Positions 21,317-32,183 of a stretch of DNA of 64,000 nt are shown here, piece by piece. Source of the stretch: Alisma plantago-aquatica (lineage: Eukaryota; Streptophyta; Magnoliopsida; Alismatales; Alismataceae); contig OY856410.1 of assembly GCA_963693085.1 (NCBI GenBank), positions 565,598,406 through 565,662,405 of the forward strand, given 5' to 3'. The translations under genes and the position numbers were made by a program. How positions within the stretch are numbered: the stretch's first letter is position 1; the number at the start of each line of letters is the position of its first letter. The notes under the pieces were generated by a model that was not told where the DNA came from, ran no database searches, and was given only the letters and a program-made list of their open reading frames with translations.

Positions 21317-21648
21317 TTTCATTCACTATTTGTGCGACTAACTAAGGTTAGTTACCCATGCATCTATTTTGTAATAGGAAGGAACATATTTGTAATGAGA
21401 CAAACGATGTTGTAATGAGATGACCCAAATTATAATACAAAGACTGGTCTTGTAATACTACGTAAACTATTATCATAAATATCATTTTTACTATATTCGG
21501 AGGGATAATAAAAATTTCATGTTGTATCTACAAGATGAGTCTTTGTATTATACTTTTGGTTGTCTCATTATAGGTAGGTGTCTTCATATTACAAAATAGA
21601 TCCACGGGTAACAAAAGTTAGTTATCCACTCGGGTAGTGAATATATAC

Positions 21649-21650
<2 letters not shown>
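21314..21650. mobile_element. Micron-like MITE A
   Basis: This element of about 335 bp is bounded on both sides by (TA)n. Its left end holds GTGCGACTAACTAAGG and its right end CTCGGGTAGTGAATATATACCC. Interior arms TTGTAATGAGACAAAC and GTTGTCTCATTATAG oppose each other, giving an overall hairpin. It is diverged from MITE B but clearly the same family. No coding capacity. Confidence 0.75.

Positions 21651-21682
<32 letters not shown>
21651..21682. repeat. (TA)n microsatellite 2
   Basis: An uninterrupted TA run lies between the two MITEs. Confidence 0.95.
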
Positions 21683-21684
<2 letters not shown>

Positions 21685-22016
21685 GTATATCTTCGCTACC
21701 CGTGCGGGTAACTAAGATTCCCTACCCGTGCATCAATTTTGTAATGGGATGACACATATATGTAATGAGACAACTAAATTTGTAATGAGACAACCAAAAT
21801 TGTAATACAATAACTGGTTTTATATTACAACGATGTTACAGTAATAAATATATATTTATTACTGTAACAGTGTTGTAATACAAAACGAGTCTTTGTATTA
21901 CAATTTTGGTCGTCTCATTACAAATATGGATTGTCTCATTACAAATGCATACCTTACCATTACAAAACTGATGCACGGGTAGCGAATCTTAGTTACCCGC
22001 ACAGGTAGCGAAGATA

Positions 22017-22021
<5 letters not shown>
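21683..22021. mobile_element. Micron-like MITE B
   Basis: The left terminus GGGTATATCTTCGCTACC is the reverse complement of the right terminus GGTAGCGAAGATATACCC, with further inverted matches (CGTGCGGGTAACTAAGATT against AATCTTAGTTACCCGCAC). The interior is a set of TTGTAATGAGACAACC-type units in opposite orientation around a perfect 36-bp palindrome (21834-21869). The element is flanked by (TA)n on both sides. Insertion into TA microsatellites is the hallmark of Micron MITEs described in rice; family identity here is inference. Confidence 0.8.

Positions 22022-22051
<30 letters not shown>
22022..22051. repeat. (TA)n microsatellite 3
   Basis: This TA run lies directly right of MITE B. Confidence 0.95.
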
Positions 22052-22055
<4 letters not shown>

Positions 22056-22140
22056 ATATTTCTTAGTGGTTTGTAATTGTTCATGTCAATGATGCATAAT
22101 ATTTTTCTTGTGTGATACACTTTGTTTAGAGTGATACACT

Positions 22141-22921
22141 TGGTATTGTGCCTTGGTACTAGAATGGGGTAGCTTACTTATTTCAAAATAATATTTTTGA
22201 TGAAGTGTTAGTACAAAGCTTGCTAATTGTTTCTTCACAGGGACAATCAACACCACTATTGACAAGTGTGGATACTAATGCATATTACCTATACCTCTTT
22301 CTTTTCAAAATATTTAACGTACTAAAAAAATACTTCATTTCCAAACTTAACAAGTCTTTTTACCTAATCATTTTTCTTACTTTGTTTTAGGAAGACAACT
22401 AGCTTTATGGATGGAAAGCTCATCTTCCCAAGGTTTGTGTATTCTCAATTCATTTTTCTAATCTTAATATTATACTTGAAGTTCAAATTTCTATAAAAAA
22501 ATCTTTCCCAAGTCAACTTTTATGTGATTGATTTAACGAAGAAATTTTGTATTTTAATTTAATACACCATTATAGATTGATACTTAGAACAACAATTTCA
22601 GTGGCTATTAACATCAATCATGGATGTACCATGTACAAATCGTGCTAAACCAACTTATGTGATAATTATATCCCAATGTCCTTAATTGACACAACAAATC
22701 TCAGTTGTTCATAACATAAATCGTGGATGTAGACAAATAAATTTATTCAGTGGGATAGGACTAACTATGCTAAACCCACTAATCTTGTAGTGTTTCTCTT
22801 AACACTCTTAGTTGCCACAAATTTTCCAATTCACTTTCTTATGATATAAACAACTTTAGGTTCCATCATTAGAGGAAGATGGAAATTAAAAAAAATCCAT
22901 GTTATAGTAAAATAGAGGGCA
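22141..22921. repeat. Dispersed repeat, copy 1 (mate at 61822-63102)
   Basis: It starts TGGTATTGTGCCTTGGTACT and ends near AGTAAAATAGAGGGCA; both ends and the intervening blocks recur in the same orientation at 61822-63102. This copy lacks about 450 bp present in the other. It contains exon-like phrases: TTTCTTCACAG before GGACAATCAACACC, and TTTGTTTTAG before GAAGACAACTAGC with AAGGTTTGTG as a possible donor. No domain could be recognised in the short open stretches. Confidence 0.75.
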
Positions 22922-24299
22922 GCTACATTAGAATTATTTTTCTCTAGGGAGTCATTTATTATATGTTTCACTATCCTTCTTTGTTACATGGTTTGTTAGA
23001 CCATTTTTTTTGAGTATATGCACAGATACTTAGGCCATTCCATCAATTGTTACAACATTCTTATTGGTAAGGGAACTCCAGTGATCACTGCTGGCCAAGG
23101 AATCTCTCTTCAATGACTACATCGATAGGAAAATCATACCCCTCTAGACTATTATTTCCTCTACCAAACTCTCTATACCTCCTTGTGGCATTAAACTACC
23201 TAAATACATTCATAGACTCCTATATTATTCTAGGAATCTCCACACAGTATTCTTACGGTCTCTCTCACTTACAAAGAAAGATGGTGTCTAGTGTCAAGAG
23301 TTCAGACCATTTCTAACCATCAACACTACTACATGTAATGTTGTCTCTAACTCTTCAATCAGAAGGTGCAACACCTCACTCCCCACCAAGAATTGATATA
23401 TCACGATTGCTAATTCTTTTTTGACATGATAGGATTGATAACACAACTGCTCCCTGCTAATGTATTAATTAAGCCCCATGATTCAAAATTTAGGCACACC
23501 TCCCATTATTACTAAAAACAATTGGGTACTATAACATGCCTTACCATTAAGAAGAATATTTTATAATATTCACATAGTAGGTCATTGTCTTAAATGCACA
23601 TGTTCATGAGTAGTGTATGTTTCTAGAATTGGAATCATATACTAGATATCTTATACCAAAAAATAGAATGTATCAGGACCAGGAACTTTCCATCTTACTA
23701 TATGTTGCAATATCAATCCTATTAAACATATTTAGGGAAATTCAAATTCCTACCAGATATATCCTTGAATTAGATTCCAACCATTTCTATCCTCTTTGAT
23801 TCACTTACTCTATGTATAAAATAATTCTTTGGGAAAAATGGATCAGTTAAATTGAGTTTAAGGCATTATTATATGTCCTTTTCAACTATTAATGCAGCTG
23901 CTCTTATAGGCCAATAGGCATCAAGCTTGGAATTCCTATAAAGTACAGCCAATTGTTCCTAGAACAAGACTATTCTATGAAGGGAATTCCATCCTACAAG
24001 GATAGCAATAGTAGCTTCTCTCATCATTGGGCATAGCCGCATAGGTAAGGATTTTAACTTGGTATATCACTATCTAAGTTCTAACAGAAACTTAATTTTT
24101 CTATTTTTCTTCAGCTGGACTTCATGACAAAGTTTCTTATCATTGTTTATACTACTATGGTTATGTGATAATTTGACACATTCCCCATGCATGTCATCAC
24201 GTGAAAAATGTCCAAAAATATCATTTTTGCATTATTGTGCTAATATGCGAATCTCCTTGTGTGAAAAATGATCTTTTAGATTACTTCTAGCATGGACAT
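22922..24299. other. AT-rich DNA, no gene seen
   Basis: Short open frames exist, but none shows a recognisable domain or codon pattern. The SIRE-like element was inserted at the right edge. Confidence 0.5.
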
Positions 24300-24304
24300 G
24301 TTTC

Positions 24305-25716
24305 TGAAAACCTCTAGAGGGGGGGGGGTGAATAGAGTTTTATAGATAATTTAACAATTAATTAACTCAAGCAACCACAAAGAAACTATTGGACAAGGAG
24401 ACACAAGGGTTTAGAGTGGTTCCTAGCCTTAGCAAATACTAAGGTAGTCAGTCCACTACCCGGTTGCTTACCCAACCGGGATTTGAAAAGAAATCTATTT
24501 TATTACCTCGCAAGGACTTTACATAAAATACAATTTCTTTTCCCAAACCCTTCAAGCAGCCTTCACCTAGAAGTAATCGCCCAACCTTGAAGCAACCTTC
24601 CCTTGAAGTAGATGCACCAACACCCGTTGCACCAGCCTTCTGAAGTAGCTTCCCGTGCGATAGCCTTCTTGAAGTAGCTTGAAGTCCCCTTCTCCACCTG
24701 AGAAGTCAACCCTCTCCAATCCACAGCCTCCAACCCTAGGAGTAGCAAGGAGAGTACAAAAGATAACAAGGAACAAGAAGGAAAACAGAAATTACAACTT
24801 ATCCTTTTAAGCACAAGGCTTGATTTGCCTATATCAAGCGTATAAATCTCCTAACCAATGTGTATGACAATGTGATTGTAGTGGATAGGAGATACTAGCC
24901 TATAGGGCACGAAATGGGAGCAATAGGAATGAATGGCAAGTGTAGGAATTGCTCTATTGCTCTAAAACAGATTGCAAGTGTGTATTCAAGCTCAAGTATA
25001 GCACAAGTATATCTTAGATGTTCTTTGGTGACCTAAGGCATGTCCTATTTATAGGAATGACCTATGTATGCTTAAGGACGTTCTAGACAACTTCTAGGGG
25101 GTTCCTAGTGCTTAACTAGCCGTTAGGAATAAGTTAGGCGCATTAGCAACGGCTAGTTAATTAATTCTGCAGTTGCTGTCAGAGACCATCTCGGTCGAGG
25201 ACTCGTCGACCGAGATGCCCAGTCGGTCGAGGATTCGTCGACCGACAGGCTCTCTGGATTAACGTTTATTTGCAACTGTCAACTGCTGTGTCTAACGGCT
25301 ACTTTTGGTCAATCTCGGTCGAGAAGTTTGTCGACCGAGAGTGTCTCGGTCGAGGAGTGTGGTCGACCGAGATTGACTCTGTTTCAATCTTTTAATTAAA
25401 CCACTAAGTGTGTTTATGAGTGTGCATAATGTGATCCTTTTGGAAGGGATGACTTGTCTAACTATGGTGTGTAGCTAGGGAAGATCTAACGCTTGATTTA
25501 CATGCAATCTAAGTACTTGTACATTATATAACTGTACAAGTTTTTACAATAGTGATTACATTGCATGAAAGTAAATATGTAAGCTCGTGATTTCCCTAGT
25601 TGCTTTGTCATCCACCATAATCCTGCATACTCAAGTAGCTCGTTAGAATAATAAGAATGAAATGTTTGTCATCATCGAAACAAAGGGATTTATCATAATG
25701 TCCAATTGATCCAACA
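24305..25716 (-). repeat. 3' LTR of the SIRE-like element
   Basis: It is a near-identical direct copy of 28199-29608. Differences seen by eye are a G-run length change near 24318 and single substitutions such as GAGTACAAAAG versus GAGTATAAAAG, CCTAGTGCTT versus CCTAGTACTT, GTAAGCTCG versus GTAATCTCG and CCAATTGATCC versus CCAATTTATCC. It carries four TCGGTCGA/TCGACCGA inverted pairs at 25187-25377. Confidence 0.95.
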
Positions 25717-25728
25717 ATCTCCCCCTTT
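25717..25728 (-). other. Polypurine tract of the SIRE-like element
   Basis: On the minus strand AAAGGGGGAGAT directly precedes the TGTTGG start of the 3' LTR. It is the usual primer for plus-strand DNA synthesis in Ty1/copia elements. Confidence 0.9.
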
Positions 25729-27193
25729 TTGAAGATGACAAACATTTCCTAAAATATGAAATAAGGAAATATAAAGCATGTGAGTTTCATACTTGAAGAT
25801 TACCTTTTGTAGCCATTCTTGTTTTACAAGTGTGAGTGCTGGCAATCAGGATGAAACTCATATATATTTATATTTTTGATTATATATTCTTTCTCCCCCT
25901 TTGTCATTTCAAAAAGATATCCAATTTGAATATTTTATTTTCTTTTCCCTTTTAATTTTATATTTTGCTCCCCCTTAAATAGATATCCTTTTAGAAACAT
26001 GGATTTGTGTCTAATTTATCCACTATTTGTTTCTCAATCATTTGCAAAGGATATTAAGCCTTGAAATGATATGAGATCATGTTAGGTTCATGGCATATGT
26101 ATATAGATTTCTCACCCATTTTACAAGGGATGTTAAGCCCTGAAAATGATATGAGATTCCCTTAAGCTCATGACAAATGTATATTTATCTCTCATCTATC
26201 CCTAAATTAAATGAGATTCCTTTAAGCTTTAGAGTATATCAATTTTATAAATTTCTTCATAACCAAGAGTAAAAATACTAAGGTCGTATCAGGCAATCAA
26301 ATTCGTTTTTATGCGCTCCCCCTTAATCTTATAATTTAGGCAATTTAATGCTTCTAAGGTCACAAATAATTTTAACTGTTGATTTTGATCTTTATCATAA
26401 GTATACTAAGATTAAGTGCAATAAAATGATGTCCAAATAAGCATTTTGTCAAAGCTTATTTTAGACCAATGAGTCCATAATGATCATGTTAAATGATTCT
26501 CAATATGAAAACATTTTCTTAAGAATGAAAGCATGATTAATGTCTCAATTTCTTATAGATACCTATTGAGAAAATCTCTATGTATAAGCAATAAATCACC
26601 AATAAAACATTTTCTTGCTATTTTTCATCAAGAAGTCATGTATACAATAATCATTTTCCATTTGTTCTATGTACCATAGCACCATTTTTATGAGTTGAAT
26701 GATAAAATAGTGAAAGCATATCCATGATGCAATGATAGAACCATACATTAATTGTAATCATTTAAACTAAATGTCATAACACATGATTTCTATCTAGATA
26801 GATGCTTTAAAGAATATCATGTAAACATTATAAAATAGGGATTTCTAAACTTGATTTTTAATTGAGAAAATGATATCATTTATATTCAAAAAGATCTTCA
26901 ACTTGTTATGTAAAACAGTCATTAACAACAATTAGATAGCCACTGATCAATCAATTATTCAGCAATTTTACTGCAGACTGAAAAACAGTGACATGCTCGG
27001 TCGACCATTTCTCGACCGGGTTTTCACTCGGTCGACAAATCTTCGACCGACCCAATTTCTGGAAAGTGTTCAGAATTCTATTTCAAGTACAATATAGACT
27101 GTATCTAATTTAATTATTTCAAAGATCAGTTTGATATAAACATATGAATACCAAAGTAACATTTAGATTATATCTCAACTTAGTCTAATCGAA
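25729..27193 (-). other. Non-coding interior of the SIRE-like element
   Basis: About 1.46 kb of AT-rich DNA replaces the pol region. It contains several pyrimidine-rich plus-strand tracts (CTCCCCCTTA type, purine-rich on the element strand). At 26996-27052 it has two more CTCGGTCGA / TCGACCG(A/G) inverted motifs like those in the LTRs. No protease, integrase or reverse transcriptase motif was found. Confidence 0.7.
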
Positions 27194-28111
27194 TCAATTT
27201 GGGGATTTTGGAACCCATACCATCTCATTATTCTTTTTCTTGTATGGGCATGAGAAGGAGTAATGTCCAATACGTGAACAATAGTGGCAACATATAGAAT
27301 CAACCTCATATCTCTTTCTATGATTTTGGTCTAGGTTGTTCTTTGGTACAAAAGTATATTTGCCTCTATGTACATTCATGGATTGTCTTGCTTGTGTCCT
27401 TCTCCAACTAGGTTGTTGATAGGATTTCTCCTTAGGCTTATAACCTAGTCCTCTTCTCCCTATTTGATGATAGGAATTTTCTAATATTTTATCAAGGATT
27501 CCATTGTTGCTTAACTTACTAACTTCTTGTTGCAACTTAACGATCTCATCCATTCTTTTCTTGATATCTAATTTTGCTTGATCTAGATTGGATGATAGCA
27601 TATTTCTTTCTTTCACTATATTGTCATAATCTACATGGGTGCACAATATAGGTTGTTTTTGAATATCATTTAACTTTGCAAGCAATTCAGTCTTTTCTTG
27701 ACATAGAAGATCATAGTTAGTCTCTAGAGTGAAAATTTTCACTTCACTATTACTTAGAGATGATTTCAAAGTACGATTGTCAGACATAATGCTATCTTTT
27801 TCAAAACCAAGAGTATTCAATTTAGCATATAAATCGTCATTTTCGGATGTAAGCTCAAGAAGTCTAGCATTTAGATCATCATTTTCTTTATTTGATTTCT
27901 TTAATTTCTTTTTGTATTCAACATATTTATTATGTGTTTCTTCAATAATAGTAACTAACTCTTCTTTAGGTAAATCAAGCAAGCTTACCTCTTCTTCTTC
28001 TTCCTCACTTATTGTAGCAACGAAACATTCTTTATTTGACCTCCATGGACATTTAGAAGTAGAGTGCTTTGTTCCTAAGCACCAATTGCAACTTGTCGCA
28101 CATTGGTCCAT
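27194..28111 (-). CDS. Partial Gag of a SIRE-like copia element
   Basis: The open frame gives 305 residues from ATG 28111; the same frame extends upstream to a stop about 20 bases past the primer binding site, so the ATG may not be the original start. A CCHC-type knuckle (CNWCLGTKHSTSKC, residues about 8-21) is followed by an acidic patch (EEEEEE, about 36-41) and a long coiled coil with Leu/Lys/Glu heptads (about 45-200). Then come a basic segment, a second knuckle (CCHYCSRIGHYSFSCP, about 273-288) and WVPKSPN at the end. This order, including W-V-P-K after the second knuckle, is that of SIRE/Maximus-type Gag. The N-terminal capsid portion is missing: the leader is joined directly to mid-gag. 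The frame has no stops, consistent with young age. A partial Gag could still bind RNA through the knuckles, but that is inference. Confidence 0.85.
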   Translation of the reverse strand: MDQCATSCNWCLGTKHSTSKCPWRSNKECFVATISEEEEEEVSLLDLPKEELVTIIEETHNKYVEYKKKLKKSNKENDDLNARLLELTSENDDLYAKLNTLGFEKDSIMSDNRTLKSSLSNSEVKIFTLETNYDLLCQEKTELLAKLNDIQKQPILCTHVDYDNIVKERNMLSSNLDQAKLDIKKRMDEIVKLQQEVSKLSNNGILDKILENSYHQIGRRGLGYKPKEKSYQQPSWRRTQARQSMNVHRGKYTFVPKNNLDQNHRKRYEVDSICCHYCSRIGHYSFSCPYKKKNNEMVWVPKSPN

Positions 28112-28184
28112 GTTCCTTTTCTTGTGGTTGTAGTCACCTCCTCCCTTTATCTCTTCAAGACCTTGTTAGGGCTCCTTGAAGCCT

Positions 28185-28196
28185 GCTCTGATACCA
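28185..28196 (-). other. tRNA-Met primer binding site of the SIRE-like element
   Basis: The minus strand reads TGGTATCAGAGC two bases after the 5' LTR end. It is an exact match to the Met initiator tRNA complement used by plant copia elements. Confidence 0.95.
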
Positions 28197-28198
28197 AT

Positions 28199-29608
28199 TG
28201 AAAACCTCTAGAGGGGGGGGTGAATAGAGTTTTATAGATAATTTAACAATTAATTAACTCAAGCAACCACAAAGAAACTATTGGACAAGGAGACACAAGG
28301 GTTTAGAGTGGTTCCTAGCCTTAGCAAATACTAAGGTAGTCAGTCCACTACCCGGTTGCTTACCCAACCGGGATTTGAAAAGAAATCTATTTTATTACCT
28401 CGCAAGGACTTTACATAAAATACAATTTCTTTTCCCAAACCCTTCAAGCAGCCTTCACCTAGAAGTAATCGCCCAACCTTGAAGCAGCCTTCCCTTGAAG
28501 TAGATGCACCAACACCCGTTGCACCAGCCTTCTGAAGTAGCTTCCCGTGCGATAGCCTTCTTGAAGTAGCTTGAAGTCCCCTTCTCCACCTGAGAAGTCA
28601 ACCCTCTCCAATCCACAGCCTCCAACCCTAGGAGTAGCAAGGAGAGTATAAAAGATAACAAGGAACAAGAAGGAAAACAGAAATTACAACTTATCCTTTT
28701 AAGCACAAGGCTTGATTTGCCTATATCAAGCGTATAAATCTCCTAACCAATGTGTATGACAATGTGATTGTAGTGGATAGGAGATACTAGCCTATAGGGC
28801 ACGAAATGGGAGCAATAGGAATGAATGGCAAGTGTAGGAATTGCTCTATTGCTCTAAAACAGATTGCAAGTGTGTATTCAAGCTCAAGTATAGCACAAGT
28901 ATATCTTAGATGTTCTTTGGTGACCTAAGGCATGTCCTATTTATAGGAATGACCTATGTATGCTTAAGGACGTTCTAGACAACTTCTAGGGGGTTCCTAG
29001 TACTTAACTAGCCGTTAGGAATAAGTTAGGCGCATTAGCAACGGCTAGTTAATTAATTCTGCAGTTGCTGTCAGAGACCATCTCGGTCGAGGACTCGTCG
29101 ACCGAGATGCCCAGTCGGTCGAGGATTCGTCGACCGACAGGCTCTCTGGATTAACGTTTATTTGCAACTGTCAACTGCTGTGTCTAACGGCTACTTTTGG
29201 TCAATCTCGGTCGAGAAGTTTGTCGACCGAGAGTGTCTCGGTCGAGGAGTGTGGTCGACCGAGATTGACTCTGTTTCAATCTTTTAATTAAACCACTAAG
29301 TGTGTTTATGAGTGTGCATAATGTGATCCTTTTGGAAGGGATGACTTGTCTAACTATGGTGTGTAGCTAGGGAAGATCTAACGCTTGATTTACATGCAAT
29401 CTAAGTACTTGTACATTATATAACTGTACAAGTTTTTACAATAGTGATTACATTGCATGAAAGTAAATATGTAATCTCGTGATTTCCCTAGTTGCTTTGT
29501 CATCCACCATAATCTTGCATACTCAAGTAGCTCGTTAGAATAATAAGAATGAAATGTTTGTCATCATCGAAACAAAGGGATTTATCATAATGTCCAATTT
29601 ATCCAACA
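28199..29608 (-). repeat. 5' LTR of the SIRE-like element
   Basis: It is the direct mate of 24305-25716 and lies next to the primer binding site, which fixes the orientation. The GTTTC target duplication follows at 29609-29613. Confidence 0.95.
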
Positions 29609-29672
29609 GTTTCCATAACTCTTCCCCTTCATTATTGTCTTTAGCCATTATATCATACCTTATGGTAGAGGA

Positions 29673-32183
29673 AATGTGGGAAACCCACTAAGAGATTTAG
29701 TTTTATGAGATCGTGCCAAAAATCTTAGGATGAACACAAGGAATCCTTGTGAGTTTCTTGACCCGTGGATCACGTTGGGAACAAATCAAGCCAGTAAATG
29801 ACTGTGGTGCCCTTGCCTACTTAATTGTGCCATTTATATCACAAGGGTATTCTAGGCTTTTCGTCCCTATTTTAGCCTTCCAAAAATGCACATCGCTTAA
29901 CCACATAGTTAGATATGGTTAGGCCATGCCAGCTTGGGCCCAGGCCAGTTGTTCACTGAGTGGGACTATTTTGCCCACATGGCTTTTTCTTGATTTTTGT
30001 TTCGCCAGTTTTGTAATAATCACAGTAAATCATAGGATGATCGGAAAAATATGAATAAATAGTCGTTGCAAAGAATTTTTCAAGTAGAATCCAGGATTAG
30101 TGTTTTCAAGCCTTGTTTTGCATATCTGTTTTGATGTTTATTTTAAACACCATTTCAATTATATATAAAAATTTAAAATATGTAACTAATTCATTTTAAC
30201 TCCAAATTCAATAAATAAATATGTTTTCTTAATCAGGAGAATCTGACTAAGGGATTGGTCTATGTTTTGAGTCCTAAATCGATTATTTTCCTAGTAGGTC
30301 CAAAATTAGGCTCCACTTACACTTTATGATATATGGAACCATAATGCATACATGTATATTGTAATTTAGGTTAAAGTGGTCTTGGACACATCTAATTGGT
30401 GAATGTGATGATTAAGATCTAATTTGAATATGTGTGATCTTATATATGTGCAACCCTATTTATGCATGAGTGTGTACACTTGTACCTTCAGTTGGGAATT
30501 TGATATCCTAACATATCTTTCCTAATGAGGCTTAGCCTTAGTCATTATACTTCAAATATTTACTCTTTTGAGTATTTACATCAACTACTGGATGTTGGAA
30601 TCCACTTGTTTATGATAACTACTCTGCCAATTCTATTTTATTTAGCATGATGAAATGATTGACTATATAGCTAATGTAGTGTACCTCTGTACAAACCAAC
30701 CATAGTTGGGCATGTGTTATTTTTCCCAGGGAAATGTGACCACTCTCCTTATTTTATATATATTGTAGGTGTTAGGGAATGTGTTACTCTCCCTCACATA
30801 TTCTTTGAGGTTAGGTAGGTGCCTCAACCCTACTTTAGTTGTATTAGTCATATTAACGTTCATTCATGCAAAACTTTACTTCAATTATCTTGGAAGAAAG
30901 TCTTATTGTTATATGCCTCATTCTTTTGACTCTCTTAGTATAGTTGAATCATCATTCCTTGCTTATTTACTTATTACATTTATGCCTTGTCAATATTCTT
31001 TTATTTGGCACATACCTTTTATCTCCTCTTGTTGGGTGACCCAAACCACCCAGGCTTAGGATCAGAGTGTGCATCAAGAGTGTGATGGAGATCCAGCTTA
31101 TGATTAGGATGAGGAATCCCTAGCTACTAATATAGACTTATCCTATAAGTTTATTTCTTGGAGGAAAATTGTAGTAGTTTAGTTTCCCTCTATCTAAAGA
31201 TCCATATGTTCTATCATGTAAACCCTATTGGGGAATTTGATGTACTCCCTTAAATAAATTGAATACAGTCATGTTTAATATTCCGCTACTTTTAGGGGTG
31301 TAAACGGTGCATGTATGGTGCAAGTCTAGCCATATCCATACCCATACCCATCTAATTTAGCAGGTCTGGTTCCAGTTCTAGACCCACATAATACAAAACC
31401 AAGATCCGCACCATACCCGGCCACACAATAATAGCGGGTATGCAGTGCGGGTATCCGGTTAAGTGGTTCTATAAAACATCATATTGTTTATGTAAGAAAA
31501 ATGACTATGTTCTATATATTTTAATACAACAAGATATTGTTATTATATAGTATATTAACATGCAATAGTTATATTAGATAATTCTATATTGTATACATTA
31601 ACATTAATTGAGTTAGTTGTTTACATATTTACTCATCATCATAACATTTAACTTATGTAGAAAGTAATGTAAATTAGTAGATATTTTGATTTTAAGTTTA
31701 CATATGATGTTCGTTATTATAACTAGAATAGTTAATTCTTAAATATGACTAATCTCAACCTTATTGTGGTTAGAGTGGGATATAATCTCAAGAATTATAT
31801 TAGTTAGACTAGTAAAGTATGATATATAACATATTATTTAAGTATTTACGTATGTATAGTGGGTACACAGGTCTAGCGGGCCTGGGTCCAAGTATACCCA
31901 TTATTGGACTCGCTTATATGCAGATCCAAGGGTATACGGGTCCAAGGGTATGAAAGTATAAAAAAATAGACACGTGACAGGTTTTTTAAGGGTCCATATT
32001 TGCGGGTTGGCGGGTCTACCCGTACCCATTTACAGCCTTAGTTGCTTTACTTTGGTCGTTTGATTATCATGTAATTAAATTTGAAAATTTTACACCTATT
32101 TCATCATACCAATAGAGTATGTCTAGAATGAAGTTTTGATTCTTCAAATTATATTAAAGGGGTTTTTATCCTTCTTTACAACA
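29673..32183 (+). repeat. LTR A, 5'-truncated, with hAT-like insertion
   Basis: Similarity to LTRs B and C begins at about 29673 (AATGTGGGAAACCCACTAAG) and ends with CTTCTTTACAACA directly before the primer binding site. The first kilobase of the LTR is missing. A 748-bp hAT-like MITE sits at 31293-32040. Confidence 0.8.
31293..32040. mobile_element. hAT-like non-autonomous element
   Basis: The left end TAGGGGTGTAAACGG opposes the right end CCCATTTACAGCCTTA, the standard short terminal inverted repeat of plant hAT MITEs. Flanking 8-mers GCTACTTT and GTTGCTTT match at six of eight positions, as expected of a decayed hAT target duplication. LTRs B and C lack the insertion at the same place. 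There is no coding capacity. Repeated CCCATACCC and GGGTA(T/C) phrases fill the ends. Confidence 0.75.

Larger units (their letters stand above)
24300..29613 (-). mobile_element. Young SIRE-like Ty1/copia element, gag-only
   Basis: The element (24305-29608) is in minus orientation. It has two LTRs of about 1.41 kb, a tRNA-Met primer binding site (TGGTATCAGAGC, minus strand 28196-28185), a polypurine tract (AAAGGGGGAGAT, minus strand) and a perfect 5-bp target duplication GTTTC (24300-24304 and 29609-29613). LTR termini are TGTTGG and GGTTTTCA in element orientation. The 2.5 kb interior encodes only the C-terminal part of a SIRE/Maximus-type Gag. Protease, integrase, reverse transcriptase and RNase H are absent, so mobilisation would need helper proteins. 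I count only a handful of differences between the LTRs, which implies recent insertion. Confidence 0.95.

Noticed and set aside
22780..22800. CTTGTAGTG as a possible CACTA right end
   Set aside because: It lies inside the dispersed repeat in both copies (also near 62960) with no matching left end; no support as a terminus.
24563..24814. 83-residue minus-strand ORF repeated at 28455-28706
   Set aside because: It is duplicated only because it lies within the two SIRE-like LTRs; LTRs do not normally encode protein and no domain is seen.
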